The notes under the pieces: generated by a model
What the model was told of the DNA's origin: nothing
Databases searched by the model: none
What the model saw: only the letters and a program-made list of their open reading frames with translations
Program-made: the position numbers and the translations under genes
Origin: Gossypium raimondii
Lineage: Eukaryota; Streptophyta; Magnoliopsida; Malvales; Malvaceae
Assembly (NCBI RefSeq): GCF_025698545.1
Contig: NC_068569.1
Location: forward strand, 29,936,001 to 30,000,000
Direction of reading: 5' to 3'
DNA length: 64,000 nt
Shown here: one piece after another, positions 49,701 to 61,159 of the stretch
Position numbering within the stretch: position 1 is the first letter of the stretch
Layout of the letters: each line of letters begins with the position of its first letter

Positions 49701-50577
49701 TGAGCTGCTCCCACACAGCATAGTTTTCATTCCAAACATCATCCAAAATGATTAGATATTTCTTTCCCAACAGCTGCTCTTTGAGTTTAAGTTGAAGCTG
49801 ATTTAAGTTCTGGTTTCCATCACAGCTTCATTTGGTTTCTTCAAGAATGGTTTTGGTTACCTTGAGAGCATCAAATTCCTCTGAAACACACACCCATGCT
49901 TTGGGGTGAAACCATTTATCCACTCTGGGGTCATTGTAGATCAATTGGGCAAGGGTGGTTTTTCCGAGCCCGCCCATACCCACAATGGGAATCACATCTA
50001 TCTGATTTTTAGGCAGATTTTGAGGATCCAACAACTTCATTATTTCTTCTTTTTCATCATCTCTACCACAAACATCAGACTCGTCCACCAAAGAAGTTGC
50101 AGGCGTTCTTTGAAATGCCTTTTCTCCTTCAGAGTTTTCTTTCAGACCCAGAATCTGTTTTTGGTTCAGTAGGTTGTCTAGTCTCCCAAGGATCTCCTCT
50201 AGCTTTGACTGCGCCCCATCTTTGAAAGGATTCAAAGAAGAGAAAAAGCTACTAACCTGCTTCATATGAGTAGTTTGATATTCTGATTCAATCTTGTTCC
50301 GAAGAGCTTCAGTAGAGATCTCGTCCAGGAGGTCCTCGGCATCATAAACAGCATCTTTGAGCTCATCGGTCCAACTTTTGACATTTGGGTTGGCAATCTG
50401 CTTATTTTCAGCATCATCCAACACTGCTTTCACCGAGATCAAGGTTGGCTTGAGTTTGTTCAGCAGCACAGCTTCAAGTTTCTTTCCTTTGATAAGCCTC
50501 AGAACATCGGCAGAAACAATCCTATCAAGCAGCACCTCAATGGAAGCAGAGAGAAAAGCTTCACCCACCATAGCCAT
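46765..50577 (-). pseudogene. CNL disease-resistance gene (gene C), two nonsense codons in NB-ARC
   Basis: Full-length CNL reading frame without frameshift (about 1270 codons, [10 protein letters not shown] to EIGGGV) but interrupted twice. TGA stands where gene A has Cys (ILEETK-stop, 49828-49830), and a second TGA stands where A and B have Trp (LSNDDC-stop, 49573-49575). Around them the coiled coil, P-loop GMGGLGKTT, kinase-2 [38 protein letters not shown] and MHD are all preserved. The first stop leaves a coiled coil plus P-loop fragment of 249 aa. A 27-bp unit is duplicated in the LRR-proximal region (NVNSSFYWV twice, about 48867-48920), absent from A and B. The CC-NB part is nearly identical to gene A. 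Decay is recent, since the rest of the frame is open for over 900 codons. Confidence 0.9.
48867..48920 (-). repeat. 27-bp in-frame tandem duplication in gene C
   Basis: ACATTTACCCAATAGAAAG... appears twice in direct succession and encodes NVNSSFYWV twice between the NB-ARC and the first LRRs. Genes A and B have a single, diverged version. Confidence 0.85.
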
Positions 50578-51037
50578 GTTTTTTCTTTTGGGGATTTTGG
50601 TAAAGAAAGGTTTAAAGGAAGATGGAAAGGGAAGTAAAAGCAAACAATGGAGAAGAAGAGTTATTGAGCACAAGAGAAGAAGGTTGCAAAGATAAAGGAT
50701 TTGGATACGAAAGAGAAGAAAGAAAGTGCAAAGCAAATTGCAAACAAGGAACAGTAGAAGGATTGGATGGAAAGATGAAAGGGAAAGGCTTGAACTTGCA
50801 AATACTTGAGTTTAGTTTCAATAAAGATGAAACAACCTTATCCTTGCAAACGGGACTTTTCTTTTTACGATGGAAAAGAGACATTAGTAAAATGTTTAGT
50901 TCCCTATTTTGTTGGAATAATATTATATTAATTAATAATTAGCTTTCTTTTTTTTAAATGGGAAAATAGGTATTAATATTTTAGGTTTTCAAAAATATGT
51001 GTTGCTTTAATTCTGATTCTAATTATCAAATAGAACT
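50578..51037. promoter_or_regulatory. Upstream region of CNL gene C
   Basis: Leader/promoter region similar to those of A and B up to about 50890. The frame is open 53 codons upstream of the conserved Met, giving a Leu-rich stretch that I regard as leader. No certain TATA box. It ends at the Harbinger insertion. Confidence 0.45.
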
Positions 51038-51299
51038 TAAGGGCATATTTGGTTCGCTGTAATGAAATAGAGATGTAATAGAATAGAGGCGTAATAGTAA
51101 TTCAATTGTTTGGTTGAATGGAATGGAATAGAACTGTAATAGTATTATTGTGTTTGGTTGAATGGAATGATGTTGTAATAGCATAAGGAAGAAAACTAAA
51201 ATGACTAGAATACCCTTAGCAGAAATTTTTTAGGTAGACGATTATTTTTATTGTTATTAAATTTTAATAAGATTATTAATATAAATAATAAATAATTTA

Positions 51300-52260
51300 A
51301 TCATATTTTAACATAATTATTATTAAATATAATTTAATAAAAATATATAATTTAATAAAATTCTTAATATTAAATATTCTTATATGAATTTACTAAAATC
51401 ATAATATATAATACTATAAAATATAATTTAAAATAATTATTATTAAATATAATTTAATAAAAATATATAATTTATAAAATTCTTAATATTAAATATTCTT
51501 ATATGAATTTACTAAAATCATAATATATAATACTATAAAATATAATTTAAAATAACTATTATCAAATATAATTTAATAAAAACATATAATTTATAAAATT
51601 CTTAATATTAAATATTCTTATATGAATTTACTAAAATCATAATATATAATACTATAAAATATAATTTAAAATAATTATTATTAAATATAATTTAATAAAA
51701 TATATAATTTATAAAATTCTTAATATTAAATATTCTTATATGAATTTACTAAAATCATAATATATAATACTATAAAATATAATTTAAAATAACTATTATC
51801 AAATATAATTTAATAAAAACATATAATTTATAAAATTCTTAATATTAAATATTCTTATATGAATTTACTAAAATCATAATATATAATACTATAAAATATA
51901 ATTTAAAATAATTATTATCAAATATAATTTAATAAAAACATATAATTTATAAAATTCTTAATATTAAATATTCTTATATGAATTTACTAAAATCATAATA
52001 TATAATACTATAAAATATAATTTAAAATAATTATTATTAAATATAATTTAATAAAATATATAATTTAATAAAATTCTTAATATTAAATATTCTTATATGA
52101 ATTTACTAAAATCATAATATATAATACTATAAAATATAATCTAAAATAATTATTATTAAATATAATTTAATAAAAATATATAATTTAATAAAATTCTTAA
52201 TATTAAATATTCTTATATGAGTTTACTAAAATCATAATATATAATAATATAAAAATAATA
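51300..52260. repeat. 119-bp satellite array inside the Harbinger element
   Basis: Eight head-to-tail units, nearly pure A/T. The marker ATGAATTTACTAAAATCATA recurs at 51384, 51503, 51622 and on to about 52217 with a spacing of 119 bp (once 120). Units come in two subtypes (TTATTAAATATAATT versus TTATCAAATATAATT). Confidence 0.9.
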
Positions 52261-52572
52261 TATAATCTACTTTATTATTTTTAAACCGCTATACATATTT
52301 AATGTGCTAAAATATCATTAGTGAAACAAATAATTTAATTAATTCTACAATAAAAAATTAGAAGTAATAAATAACTTGAGAATTATATTTTGCATAAACA
52401 TAATATTCATATATTAACAAAAGGTTACATGAAATTCATGAAATTTTATGTCATAATCCATATGTTATACAGTTTTACAACATCAAAAAGTTAGAACATT
52501 GTAATGACATACCATCCCAAATATTACAAACAGAAAAAGTTACCAAAATAAAAATCAACAGAACCATGATTT

Positions 52573-53628
52573 TTAATGGTCAGCAAGAAATCTTCTGACC
52601 CATTCCAACCGCACATCAGAAGGTAAACTAAAGAAAATGAGCATTTGCGTTGGATGATCTGGAATTTTGCTCAATGCTCGATAGCGCTCATCTACAGTTA
52701 AACCTTCTATTTCACATAAGGTTGGATATAAATTTATAGCTTTTTCTTGGATGATCTGGAATTCTTCTGACTTTTTTTAAACTATCACATCAGAGGCAAT
52801 ACTCCTACTGATTTGTTCGCCAATGGCCCGCATATTTTCCGCCAATAAAGTGGCAACATCATGAAATGAAGAAGAATTATGATCACTTGCATCAGAATTC
52901 TTTTTTTTCTTCTTTGAAGATGTGGAACCCCTTTGGTTTCTATCTGGTTGCGGTTCTGTAGTAGAAACATCCATGTCATCCAAAGAGGGATCAGCTTCGT
53001 AGTCATAGAATTCGTTTCTTTCTTCATTAATATCTGTAGTAGGTACATCCTCAACATTTATTTCTTCAATAACATCAGCGGCTGTTTGAGTATCTTTCCC
53101 AGTGGCTCGATCTTTTGAGTAAATGACAGTAAGTTAGTCGTAGTAAGGGAAACTACGATGTTTGAATTAATCGGCTTCTTTATGACTTTATAAAAATGAG
53201 GAATTCATATTAGTTATAAGTTTGGTCAAAATAAGATAATAAAGACTTGAAATAATTCTTACATTTAAATAAGAGTTCCAAACCGCATCTTCAGCAACAA
53301 CGAGCTGCCTATACTCATCCCAACCAAAACTGCTATTGTTTTGGCCATTAAGCATGTCATACACGATTGACCAATCCCTTTTTAGTAGTCTAATCCTCGA
53401 TTCAATATTAGGTCTAGCCTTTAACATTGCATTGGGTAGAGCTTTTTCTAACATCTTTTCCAACTCATTTAAATAACCGGCTTTGAACCCCGTATCAATA
53501 TTAAAGGTTCCAACATTGTGCAAGTCCACCATATAGGAAACCAATGTTGCATCTTCTTTTGGAACCCATTTCCTTTTGGTTCCTCGAGAAGTTTGGGAAG
53601 AAACATTTGATTCTGAAACACATGACAT
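52573..53628 (-). pseudogene. Harbinger ORF1, Myb/SANT-like DNA-binding protein, decayed
   Basis: In PIF/Harbinger elements this protein helps the transposase reach and bind the element ends. Exon 1 (53628-53263) reads KRKWVPKEDATLVSYMVDLHNVG, then a trihelix/Myb-like domain with RIRLLKRDWSIVYDML and SSFGWDEYRQLVVAEDAVWNSYLN, ending at a GTAAGA donor. Exon 2 (about 53190-52573) has FKHRSFPYYD, TAADVIEEINVEDV, a Lys-run nuclear-signal-like KKKKK, DHNSSSFHDVATLLAENM, then EGLTVDERYRALSKIPDHP and a natural stop after RRFLADH. Three TAA stops (53167-53169, 53134-53136, 52777-52779) break exon 2. The first two, and perhaps the third, sit where the family has Gln. The acceptor AG before SHKEA also seems lost. 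Similar plant proteins are annotated as Myb/SANT-like or L10-interacting MYB domain proteins. Confidence 0.8.
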
Positions 53629-53904
53629 AACTATCTTAAGAAAAAAAACAAATTAAAATTAAGTTTAATATCATGAATCAAAAGGTGAACACTTTATAAA
53701 ATTAAAATTAAGTTCAATATCATGAATCAAAAGCTCAACACTTTATAAAATTATAACACATGATGAATGAAAAGAAATTAAATTATAATTCAACAAGTTT
53801 AGAACAATACAAAAAACAATTCAAACACCACCAAAGTTTCACAAACTAGGTACATAAAATAACATAAACAAATTAACTCAAACTCATTTTGTCCCTAAAC
53901 CTAA

Positions 53905-55302
53905 CTAATTTCTAGATGCTTGCCATTCATCGAACATTTGGTTGGCTAGTTCCATCCTCCAAGTAGCCTATGCATCCGATGGATGAATATTTATGATATC
54001 CGGTTCATCGTCATCTACCACATTACTAGGTAATCCTTCTCCCAACTCCGCTTCAATAGGATCAATACTCATATGGGTTCGAATAAAATTATGGAGCAGA
54101 CAACATGCAATACTGATTCTATTGTGCACCCTTACATGATAGAATGATGGACTCCTAAGTATTCCCCATCTAAGTTTTAATAAACCAAAGCATCTTTCAA
54201 TAACATTACGTGCTGAGGCATGTTTCATATTAAAAAAATTCTTCCGGAGTACTTGGCTGATAACCTTGACGCCACTCATTCAAATGATATCGTTGTCCTC
54301 TAAAAGGTGCAAGAAATCCCTCACAATTTGTGTATCCAGCATCAACTAGATAATAACAACCTATAAAAAAACTTTTTTTTTAAAAATGATTAATTCCCTA
54401 ATAATGTTTGATCTTAAAGAACAATTCAAAGTCCTCTAATTTTGTACTTTACCATGAGGAACTTTTAGTCCATATCTCCTACTAATGGCATCTCGAAGAA
54501 CCCGTCCATCAGCAACAGAACCTTCCCAACCAGGAAGAACATATACAAATTGCATATCAGGTGTACAAACACCTAACATATTTGTTGCTATGTCACCTTT
54601 TCGCGTTCGATATCTAGGTTTATCAATTGTTGGAACCCTAATCTTGATGTGGGTTCCATCTAAAGCACCTAAGCAATTCTATATCACATGTATAAAACCT
54701 TGAGTTAGGATACTATATTTAAATCTAAATCAACTAAATTATGTAGAAACTATATATAGAACTCACTCCAATACCTTAAACCATTTCCATTTTGGGTCTG
54801 TAGAATTAGCTGTAATTGGCTCTGCCTTTTTAAATAACACATCTTGTAAACGTATGACAGCATTTAAAACATTGTGAAATGATCTGCTAACAATTTCCCC
54901 GGACCTACTGAAGTGATGCTTGATAACTCGATTTTTAAGGTGATGGGAAATGATATGTAAAAACATTTCCACTTGCTCATCAACAAGCATGTTCCTTGAC
55001 GACTTCAATCCCCCTAATGTTTGTAACATATCACATAGTTTAAAAAAGACAATTCTATTCATCTTAACTTGTTCAATATAGGTCTCGTCACTAGCATATA
55101 TAAGTCTTTTCACATAATCCCGTTTTGCATAAAAATCTAAAATATAGGACCTAATCCTTGGTCTATAAGTATATAGGCTATGGCTGACACCCAATGTAAG
55201 TAAGAACCAACTCGCAATTCTACAGATTTGCAACCATATTGTCAATGCAATACCAATTCTTTTATGCCTCACACTTTGTGCAATTAAAGGGAGACGAGCC
55301 AT
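53905..55302 (-). pseudogene. Harbinger transposase (HARBI1-like DDE nuclease), frameshifted
   Basis: Catalyses excision and insertion of the element. Three exons: 55302-54775 (MARLPLIAQSV...DPKWKWFK), 54678-54453 (NCLGALDGTHIK...GLKVPHG) and 54360-53905 (GCYYLVDAGYTNCEGF...). Introns have GT-AG ends (GTATTG..ATATAG and GTAAAG..TTATAG). The catalytic Asp of LDGTH, the Asp of LVDAGY and the Glu of NVIERCFG can all be found. However, exon 3 has seven T where the frame needs six (54232-54238), so translation stops right after PEEFF and before the Glu. Restoring the frame only on paper, a second stop (TAG at 53968-53970, family Trp) would remove the last 21 codons. The HLH-like N-terminal part, VEMFLHIISHHLKNRVIKHH, is intact. 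Confidence 0.85.
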
Positions 55303-58300
55303 TACTGCAAGATATTAATGTGTTATATATCTTGAAATCGTAGTAAAAGGGTCACATTTCTCCAATCATAATTTCAATAATAGTAAAATAAAATTAAATA
55401 ATTTAATTGCCAAAGAACTTACAGTGATTGTGTGAATACAAGACGCTCAACTGTGGGTGGAGGAAGCAATCAAACAAGCCAAAGATTTCAAGTTGCAATA
55501 ACACACTATCAAAGAAAAATGAACAATACAAATTTAGAATATTTACGAATTAAAAAATAGAACTTAAAATTATCTTTGCAACTTGAAATGCATTTCTTTA
55601 TCAATCACCCAAACAATAAAGAAAGAAAAGAAAAGAAAAGAAAAGGCAAGAATATGTTTTTGTGGATTTGATTCATTGATGTCTAACATTTAATTTTTTT
55701 CAAAAATACCAATTTGATAAATATAATGTGTTAAATAACAAACGGTATTTTATTGACATATCTACCTATTTCTTGTAAACAAAGATTAGTTATTCATCTC
55801 TTCAATTACTTTGCTTGATACCCCATCTAGAACTTATGTAGAATTAGACTATCATTGTGAGGTGAACAAATTTTGAAAGTAGTCTAGAGCAATTTGCATA
55901 AATTCTTTGTCTTCAAAATTAAAATTTGTGCGTATATGTATAATTGAGCTAAAATTAATTGTAGATATATGTATAATTGAGCTAAAATTAAAATTTCATC
56001 TATATATTGAATTAAAAATAAATTTATTTTTATACAATTGCACCAAAAAAAATTGAAATCACATTCTACATCAAATTAAAATTTAATGTAATTTTAGATT
56101 TATTTGAAATTTTGTTGTTTCCATATTTATTATTAATATTCATTACAGTTAATTAAAACAATATTTTGTTAATTAAAATCGAAGACTTTGTAATTATTAA
56201 ATGGTATTTAATAATTTAATATATAATTTAATTATTTTCATTTTAATAAATTAGAATATTAAAATAAAAATATTAAAAATAAAAAATTTAATTTAATTAT
56301 TTTAATTAAATATATAATTTAATTAGTTTTATGCATTTAATTATTTTATTTTAACAAATGCATTATTTAAAAATTGGAAAATAAAAATAAAAATATCCAA
56401 ACTGTACTTGAATTACAAAAATAAACAAATGCATTTGCACTAACTAATAAAAATTAGTTAAAATAAAATCTTGGAAAATTAAATCTTGAATAATAATTGA
56501 AAAGTAATAGTTAAAATAAAAATAATAAAAATAAACTGTTTTGCACTAACCATTACAATAGTCACTCAAAATAGTCACTCAAAACTGATTTGCACTAACT
56601 ATTACAACCACCTAAACAAATAATCGAACAAGAAATGAAACAAACAAGCTAGTCAAAACAGTAGTTGCGTATATTCTCAATAGAAATCAGCTCTTAAAAC
56701 TTGATCAATCCCAATTAATCATCTGCTAACAGTTTGACTTTCATGCTTATCAAACAGGTTACTACTATTTACTAGTGTAGATATATAGCAATATGACTAT
56801 TCTCGATTAAAACAGTTTACTAGTGTTTGAGAAATTCAATTATCCTTAAAAAACAACACATTAATCATCAAAAAACAATATGACTTTCATGCTTATCAAA
56901 CTAGCTTAAGGAGGTCATTTGGGAGACTAATAAGACCTCTTAATTGACCTATGCTATCATTTTCTCAAACATGCCATAGTCAAACACTTTACAAAGTTAT
57001 TTGTTTAAGAGCTGCGAATTGCAATCTTAATCAACCTCAGGTTCTGCATGGCATAGAAAAAGGAACTACATAGTAAAAGTAATCCATATATCTTTAGATA
57101 CAAGAGGTATTTGCATGTGTGCACACGCACATACATATTTAATATTATAAAGAGAACAATATAGCTCATGGTGAATAAATAAATAACAAGGCAAGTTTCA
57201 TATTCATTAGGCGCAAGGTGAGCAGATTCATGATATAAAAAACAGAACAAGGTGAACAGATTCAGTAGGCGCAATGGACCACAAAACATAACTAAATTTT
57301 TGGGTTTCAAGGTTAAATAGCACATGCAGCCACTATGGGTTGTAGCTGTACCGTCCATCGCCGCTAAAGAACTTAATAGCAATGTTAACAAATTTCACAT
57401 CAGGGACCGCAGATGCTAATAATAGTAAAAAAGAAAATAGTGTCGATAGCATTCCACTATGTCTGTAAATCGATACCATTTAAAAAATTGGATCAAAGAG
57501 AGTAACAAGCAATAGGATCAAAAATGGAAAATCAAATATAGCAGAGTGAGTGCAGAGGCATAGAGTAGATAACATTAACCGAGCCCTAACTCAAAATCTG
57601 ATGACTAAGTTTCAAATTTTACCTTAATTAACATTATGCTATTTGGTTTGATCTGTCGGAAGCTTGAAGACAGAGACTGGAGGAGGAGGAGAATTGGGCA
57701 AGACTGAGCTAGAGTTGTTGTGAGAAGCTTGATTTTGGGAATTTTAGGAGAGACTTTAGGAAATATAATTTTACTACTTTGATGAATCTATACCCATGTA
57801 AATCATCGATGTGTTTTCTTTGAAATAAGCAGGACTAATTTCAAAATGCATGAATAAACCCCTCCCAATTTTTTTTCATCCAATTAAATCTCTAAACTAA
57901 AAGAAATTGACTAAATAAGCATTTTGATCGATATTAACTATAAAAAAAATAACAATAACAACACAGATAATCCATAAACACAAACGGAAAACATCAACTT
58001 AATACAAAAAACATAAACTTAATACAAAAACCAAAACATGAACTCCATGTTAACATTAGGAAATTTCAAGAAATGCAAATAAAAAGAACTCATCTATATA
58101 TTGAAATCACAAGCCATTCAGAAAACAATAGAATCAGTCAAACATGCAATAGAATAAACAAGTATAGAACCACATTGAAAAACTTTTCATCTGTTCAATC
58201 GAACATGCAATAGAAACAGTCAAAGAAAAGCCCAATGGAAATCATAAGAAAAGAATCAATATTTAGGAGAACAAAAACAAATATTGCAGATTTGAGCAAA

Positions 58301-58788
58301 AGGAAAACTAACCTGTAAAATAAACAGGGGAAGAGTGCGAGCTGCTAAAAGAGTGATGGTAATGACCTGTCAGGTTGCTGTAAAGTTAGGAGTAGAAAGA
58401 AAAGGGAAATCGATTTTAAGCAAAGAGTGAAAATACATTACCTCTGGAAATCGGTTTTTCATTCTTGATAAAATGAAGAAGATAAAATAAACGAACGAGA
58501 AGAACCGATGGCAGAACCGATGGAAAGGAAAAAAATTAACCTCTGGAAGGGAAACGTGGGAGAATCGGAAGCTTGATGAGGGCAGAAAATGGAATAGAAA
58601 AAAAGAAACGCGGGCAGAATACCTAATCAACGTTGAAGGGGCATAATGGCTATTATAGCCAATGGGGGTAATAAAGGCGGAACCGATTCGGGCTGTGATA
58701 ACATTACAGCCAACCAAACGCCCGTTTGGTGGTGGGCCCGCAGAATAGGGGGAATGCATGCCTATCCCCCCAACCAAATGCCCCCTAA

Positions 58789-60369
58789 TAGTTTAGTCGG
58801 GTTTGCAGTACACACAAAATCATTTAATACTTAGTAACACAAGATTTAATTGCTATTTTTTTATATAACCAATTGGATTATTATTCTAAATTAAAAATCT
58901 TATTATACATATATGCATATGGAAATATAAATTTAGAATATAAACGCGTGTTTAAAAATATCATTTAATGATAAATAATGAAATTTATGGTTTGAAATAA
59001 TTAATTATAACAACACATGAAATATATACGATACTAAAATTTTAATAGATGGATTAAGTTATGAGTAAAACAAAATTTAATCACATACATATATTAGATA
59101 AACAATATTAAATGCACTACAATTATTTGCCATTAATTGTAAGTTAGAGTCAAGTTGACTTGTTATACCAACTTAATGAACAACATTATATAGATATACA
59201 ACTGATGAAGATAATAAATTATGCATATTAAAATAAAAATTTATAAAATATATCAAAATAAAACTTTAGTTAAGTGGTAAATTTAAAGTTTTTCCAATTT
59301 AATTAGCATGGAATCAAATCTATCTATCTATTTATATATTGGTTTTTAATAAAATAAAAGATTAAAATAACCTCGAATCTAATCTTACCCACATCGATAT
59401 TTGATTGATACATGATACTAACTCAAACAAAAATTATAGTAATAATATAGCTATTGTATTAATTATTTAGAAAAACATATAGTGCTTACAAAAATCCTTC
59501 ATGCATCAACTAATGACTAAACAAAACAAATTACATTTAGTAATTTTGTAATACTAATATTTATTTATTTACTTAGTATATTTATCACCATTTACTTTTT
59601 CTTTATAACAAATATTTGAACACTAGTAGTCGAATAACACATGTAAACCTTTGTAATGTAGTATTTTGATGTCATTTCCGGTGTAAAGTAGTAATTGTTG
59701 CTACTACTGCTATTCATGATTCTTTGTAAACCTTTGTTTTCTTTGAGAAAAATCCCATAATCTATAAAAACACATGTAAGTTGAAAGGGAAAGAAGTTCC
59801 AAAACTACCTTTAATTCCTTTACATTGGGTAGTAAGTAGAGCTTTTTAGCTTGGATTAACTTTATTGTCTGTGGCGGAGTCAGAATGTTAATATTGGGGG
59901 TCAAGTTAAAATTAGACATTTTACGTAATAATCAATTTAAATATATAAACAAACGATTCAAAAGAAAAAGAAACAATGTTATACCATAATAATCTATTCA
60001 AAAGAAGTAGTATTCCAACATGACAATCGATTTAAACATAAAAACAATTGATTCAAAAGAAGCAATATTCCAACATAACAATCGATTCAATCCAAATTGA
60101 CCAATTCATGATCATCCAAAATCAACCAAATTTGATCATCCAAAAACAAGTATATTTTTCATAGTTTCTTGATCCGAAATTCACATAACTTTCGACTCAG
60201 TTAACAATTTTTTATTCTGTTTTCACCAGAATTCTCACTGCATAATTTTAAACAAAGTGACCAAGGTTTTTTTTTCCTCCCATTCACTTTGGCTCAAACT
60301 TACTATAACATTATCTAGCTATTTGTGCTTTATAATAAAGATTTACTGGATGGTTATGTTTTTTAGTTA
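58789..60369. repeat. CNL-cluster flank and AT-rich intergenic DNA
   Basis: 58789-59110 matches 13128-13500. 59240-59400 resembles 43070-43250. Between 59640 and 60369 are only short direct repeats (for example ATTCAAAAGAAG...CCAACAT.ACAATCGATT, twice near 59990-60090). No gene seen. Confidence 0.5.
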
Positions 60370-61074
60370 TATTACTTGTTGATATATATAAAATGTAGTG
60401 CCAATGAGGGCATATTAGTGAGGCACTTAGGTTGTGTAGTTTTGGTATGTTTTAGGTATGTTAATATGTGTTTTGAATAGGTGAAAGTGGTTGGAAATGG
60501 TTTGACTTGGTACATAAGAAATGGTTGATGAATTAGCTTGAATGTGAAGTCATTTGGTTGCACACGGCTTGACACACGATCTGTCACATGACCACCCGAC
60601 ATGGTTATGTGCCACACACAACCACCCTTCATAGCCATGTGTTTTATTAATTTTTAGGTGTAGGATTTTCCACATAGGTTCAATTTGTTACATGGCTTGA
60701 TGACATGGTCGCGTGACCCTATTTTGATTTGTACACGGTATGGGGACACGGGCATGTGAAAAAGTAACCTGATTGTGTCTGAGACCACATGGGATAGTCT
60801 CTTTCACATAGCCGTGTGACCCATGTTTTTAGTTTTTACCTTGTTTTCATATTTTGATTTGATTTAATCCCTAATTGTTTCTAAATAATTTTTAAGGCCT
60901 TGTAGGCTCGAATTAAGCTTCGTATATGATTGAATGATATGTTTATTGAATGAGATTGTTGTTGATTGTTTCAAAAATAAATCTTTTAATTGAAGTGTTC
61001 TACTTGTGTTTTATTAATTGTTGTAACTTCTCATAACCCTAATTCAATTACGGTGACGAGTGAGAGATGTTACA
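60370..61074. mobile_element. 3' fragment of a 'TGTAATGACCC'-type LTR
   Basis: Matches the 3' part of the solo LTR at 9754-12207: a block dense in CACACGG/CCGTGTG motifs, then TTTTTAAGGCCT...GGCTCGAATTAAG, ending GTGAGAGATGTTACA. The 5' part is missing, so it is a truncated LTR. Confidence 0.6.
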
Positions 61075-61159
61075 TATATATTGTGAACTCATGATATACA
61101 TGATTGAATGGGGAATGATTGATATATGCATTCATGTTAATAATATTGAGAATGCCCTA

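Larger units (their letters stand above)
51041..58785 (-). mobile_element. PIF/Harbinger-type DNA transposon
   Basis: The terminal inverted repeats begin GGGCATATTTGGTTCG (left) and GGGGGCATTTGGTTGG (right, reverse strand), flanked by the 3-bp duplication TAA at 51038-51040 and 58786-58788. A paralogous empty site with one TAA exists near 13128. The element encodes, on the minus strand, a Myb/SANT-like ORF1 protein and a HARBI1-like DDE transposase, the two genes diagnostic of PIF/Harbinger elements. Both are broken, so this copy is not autonomous. It also carries a 119-bp satellite array next to its left end. The non-coding stretch 55303-58785 holds a (GAAAA)n tract at 55617-55646, and I see no further gene in it. 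Confidence 0.9.

Noticed and set aside
57005-57391. 128-codon ORF on the minus strand inside the Harbinger element
   Set aside because: Hydrophobic, with no recognisable motif. Harbinger elements normally have only the two genes already found.
58370-58777. 135-codon ORF ending in the right TIR
   Set aside because: It overlaps the terminal inverted repeat and sub-terminal region, has low-complexity Phe/Ser content and lacks family similarity.
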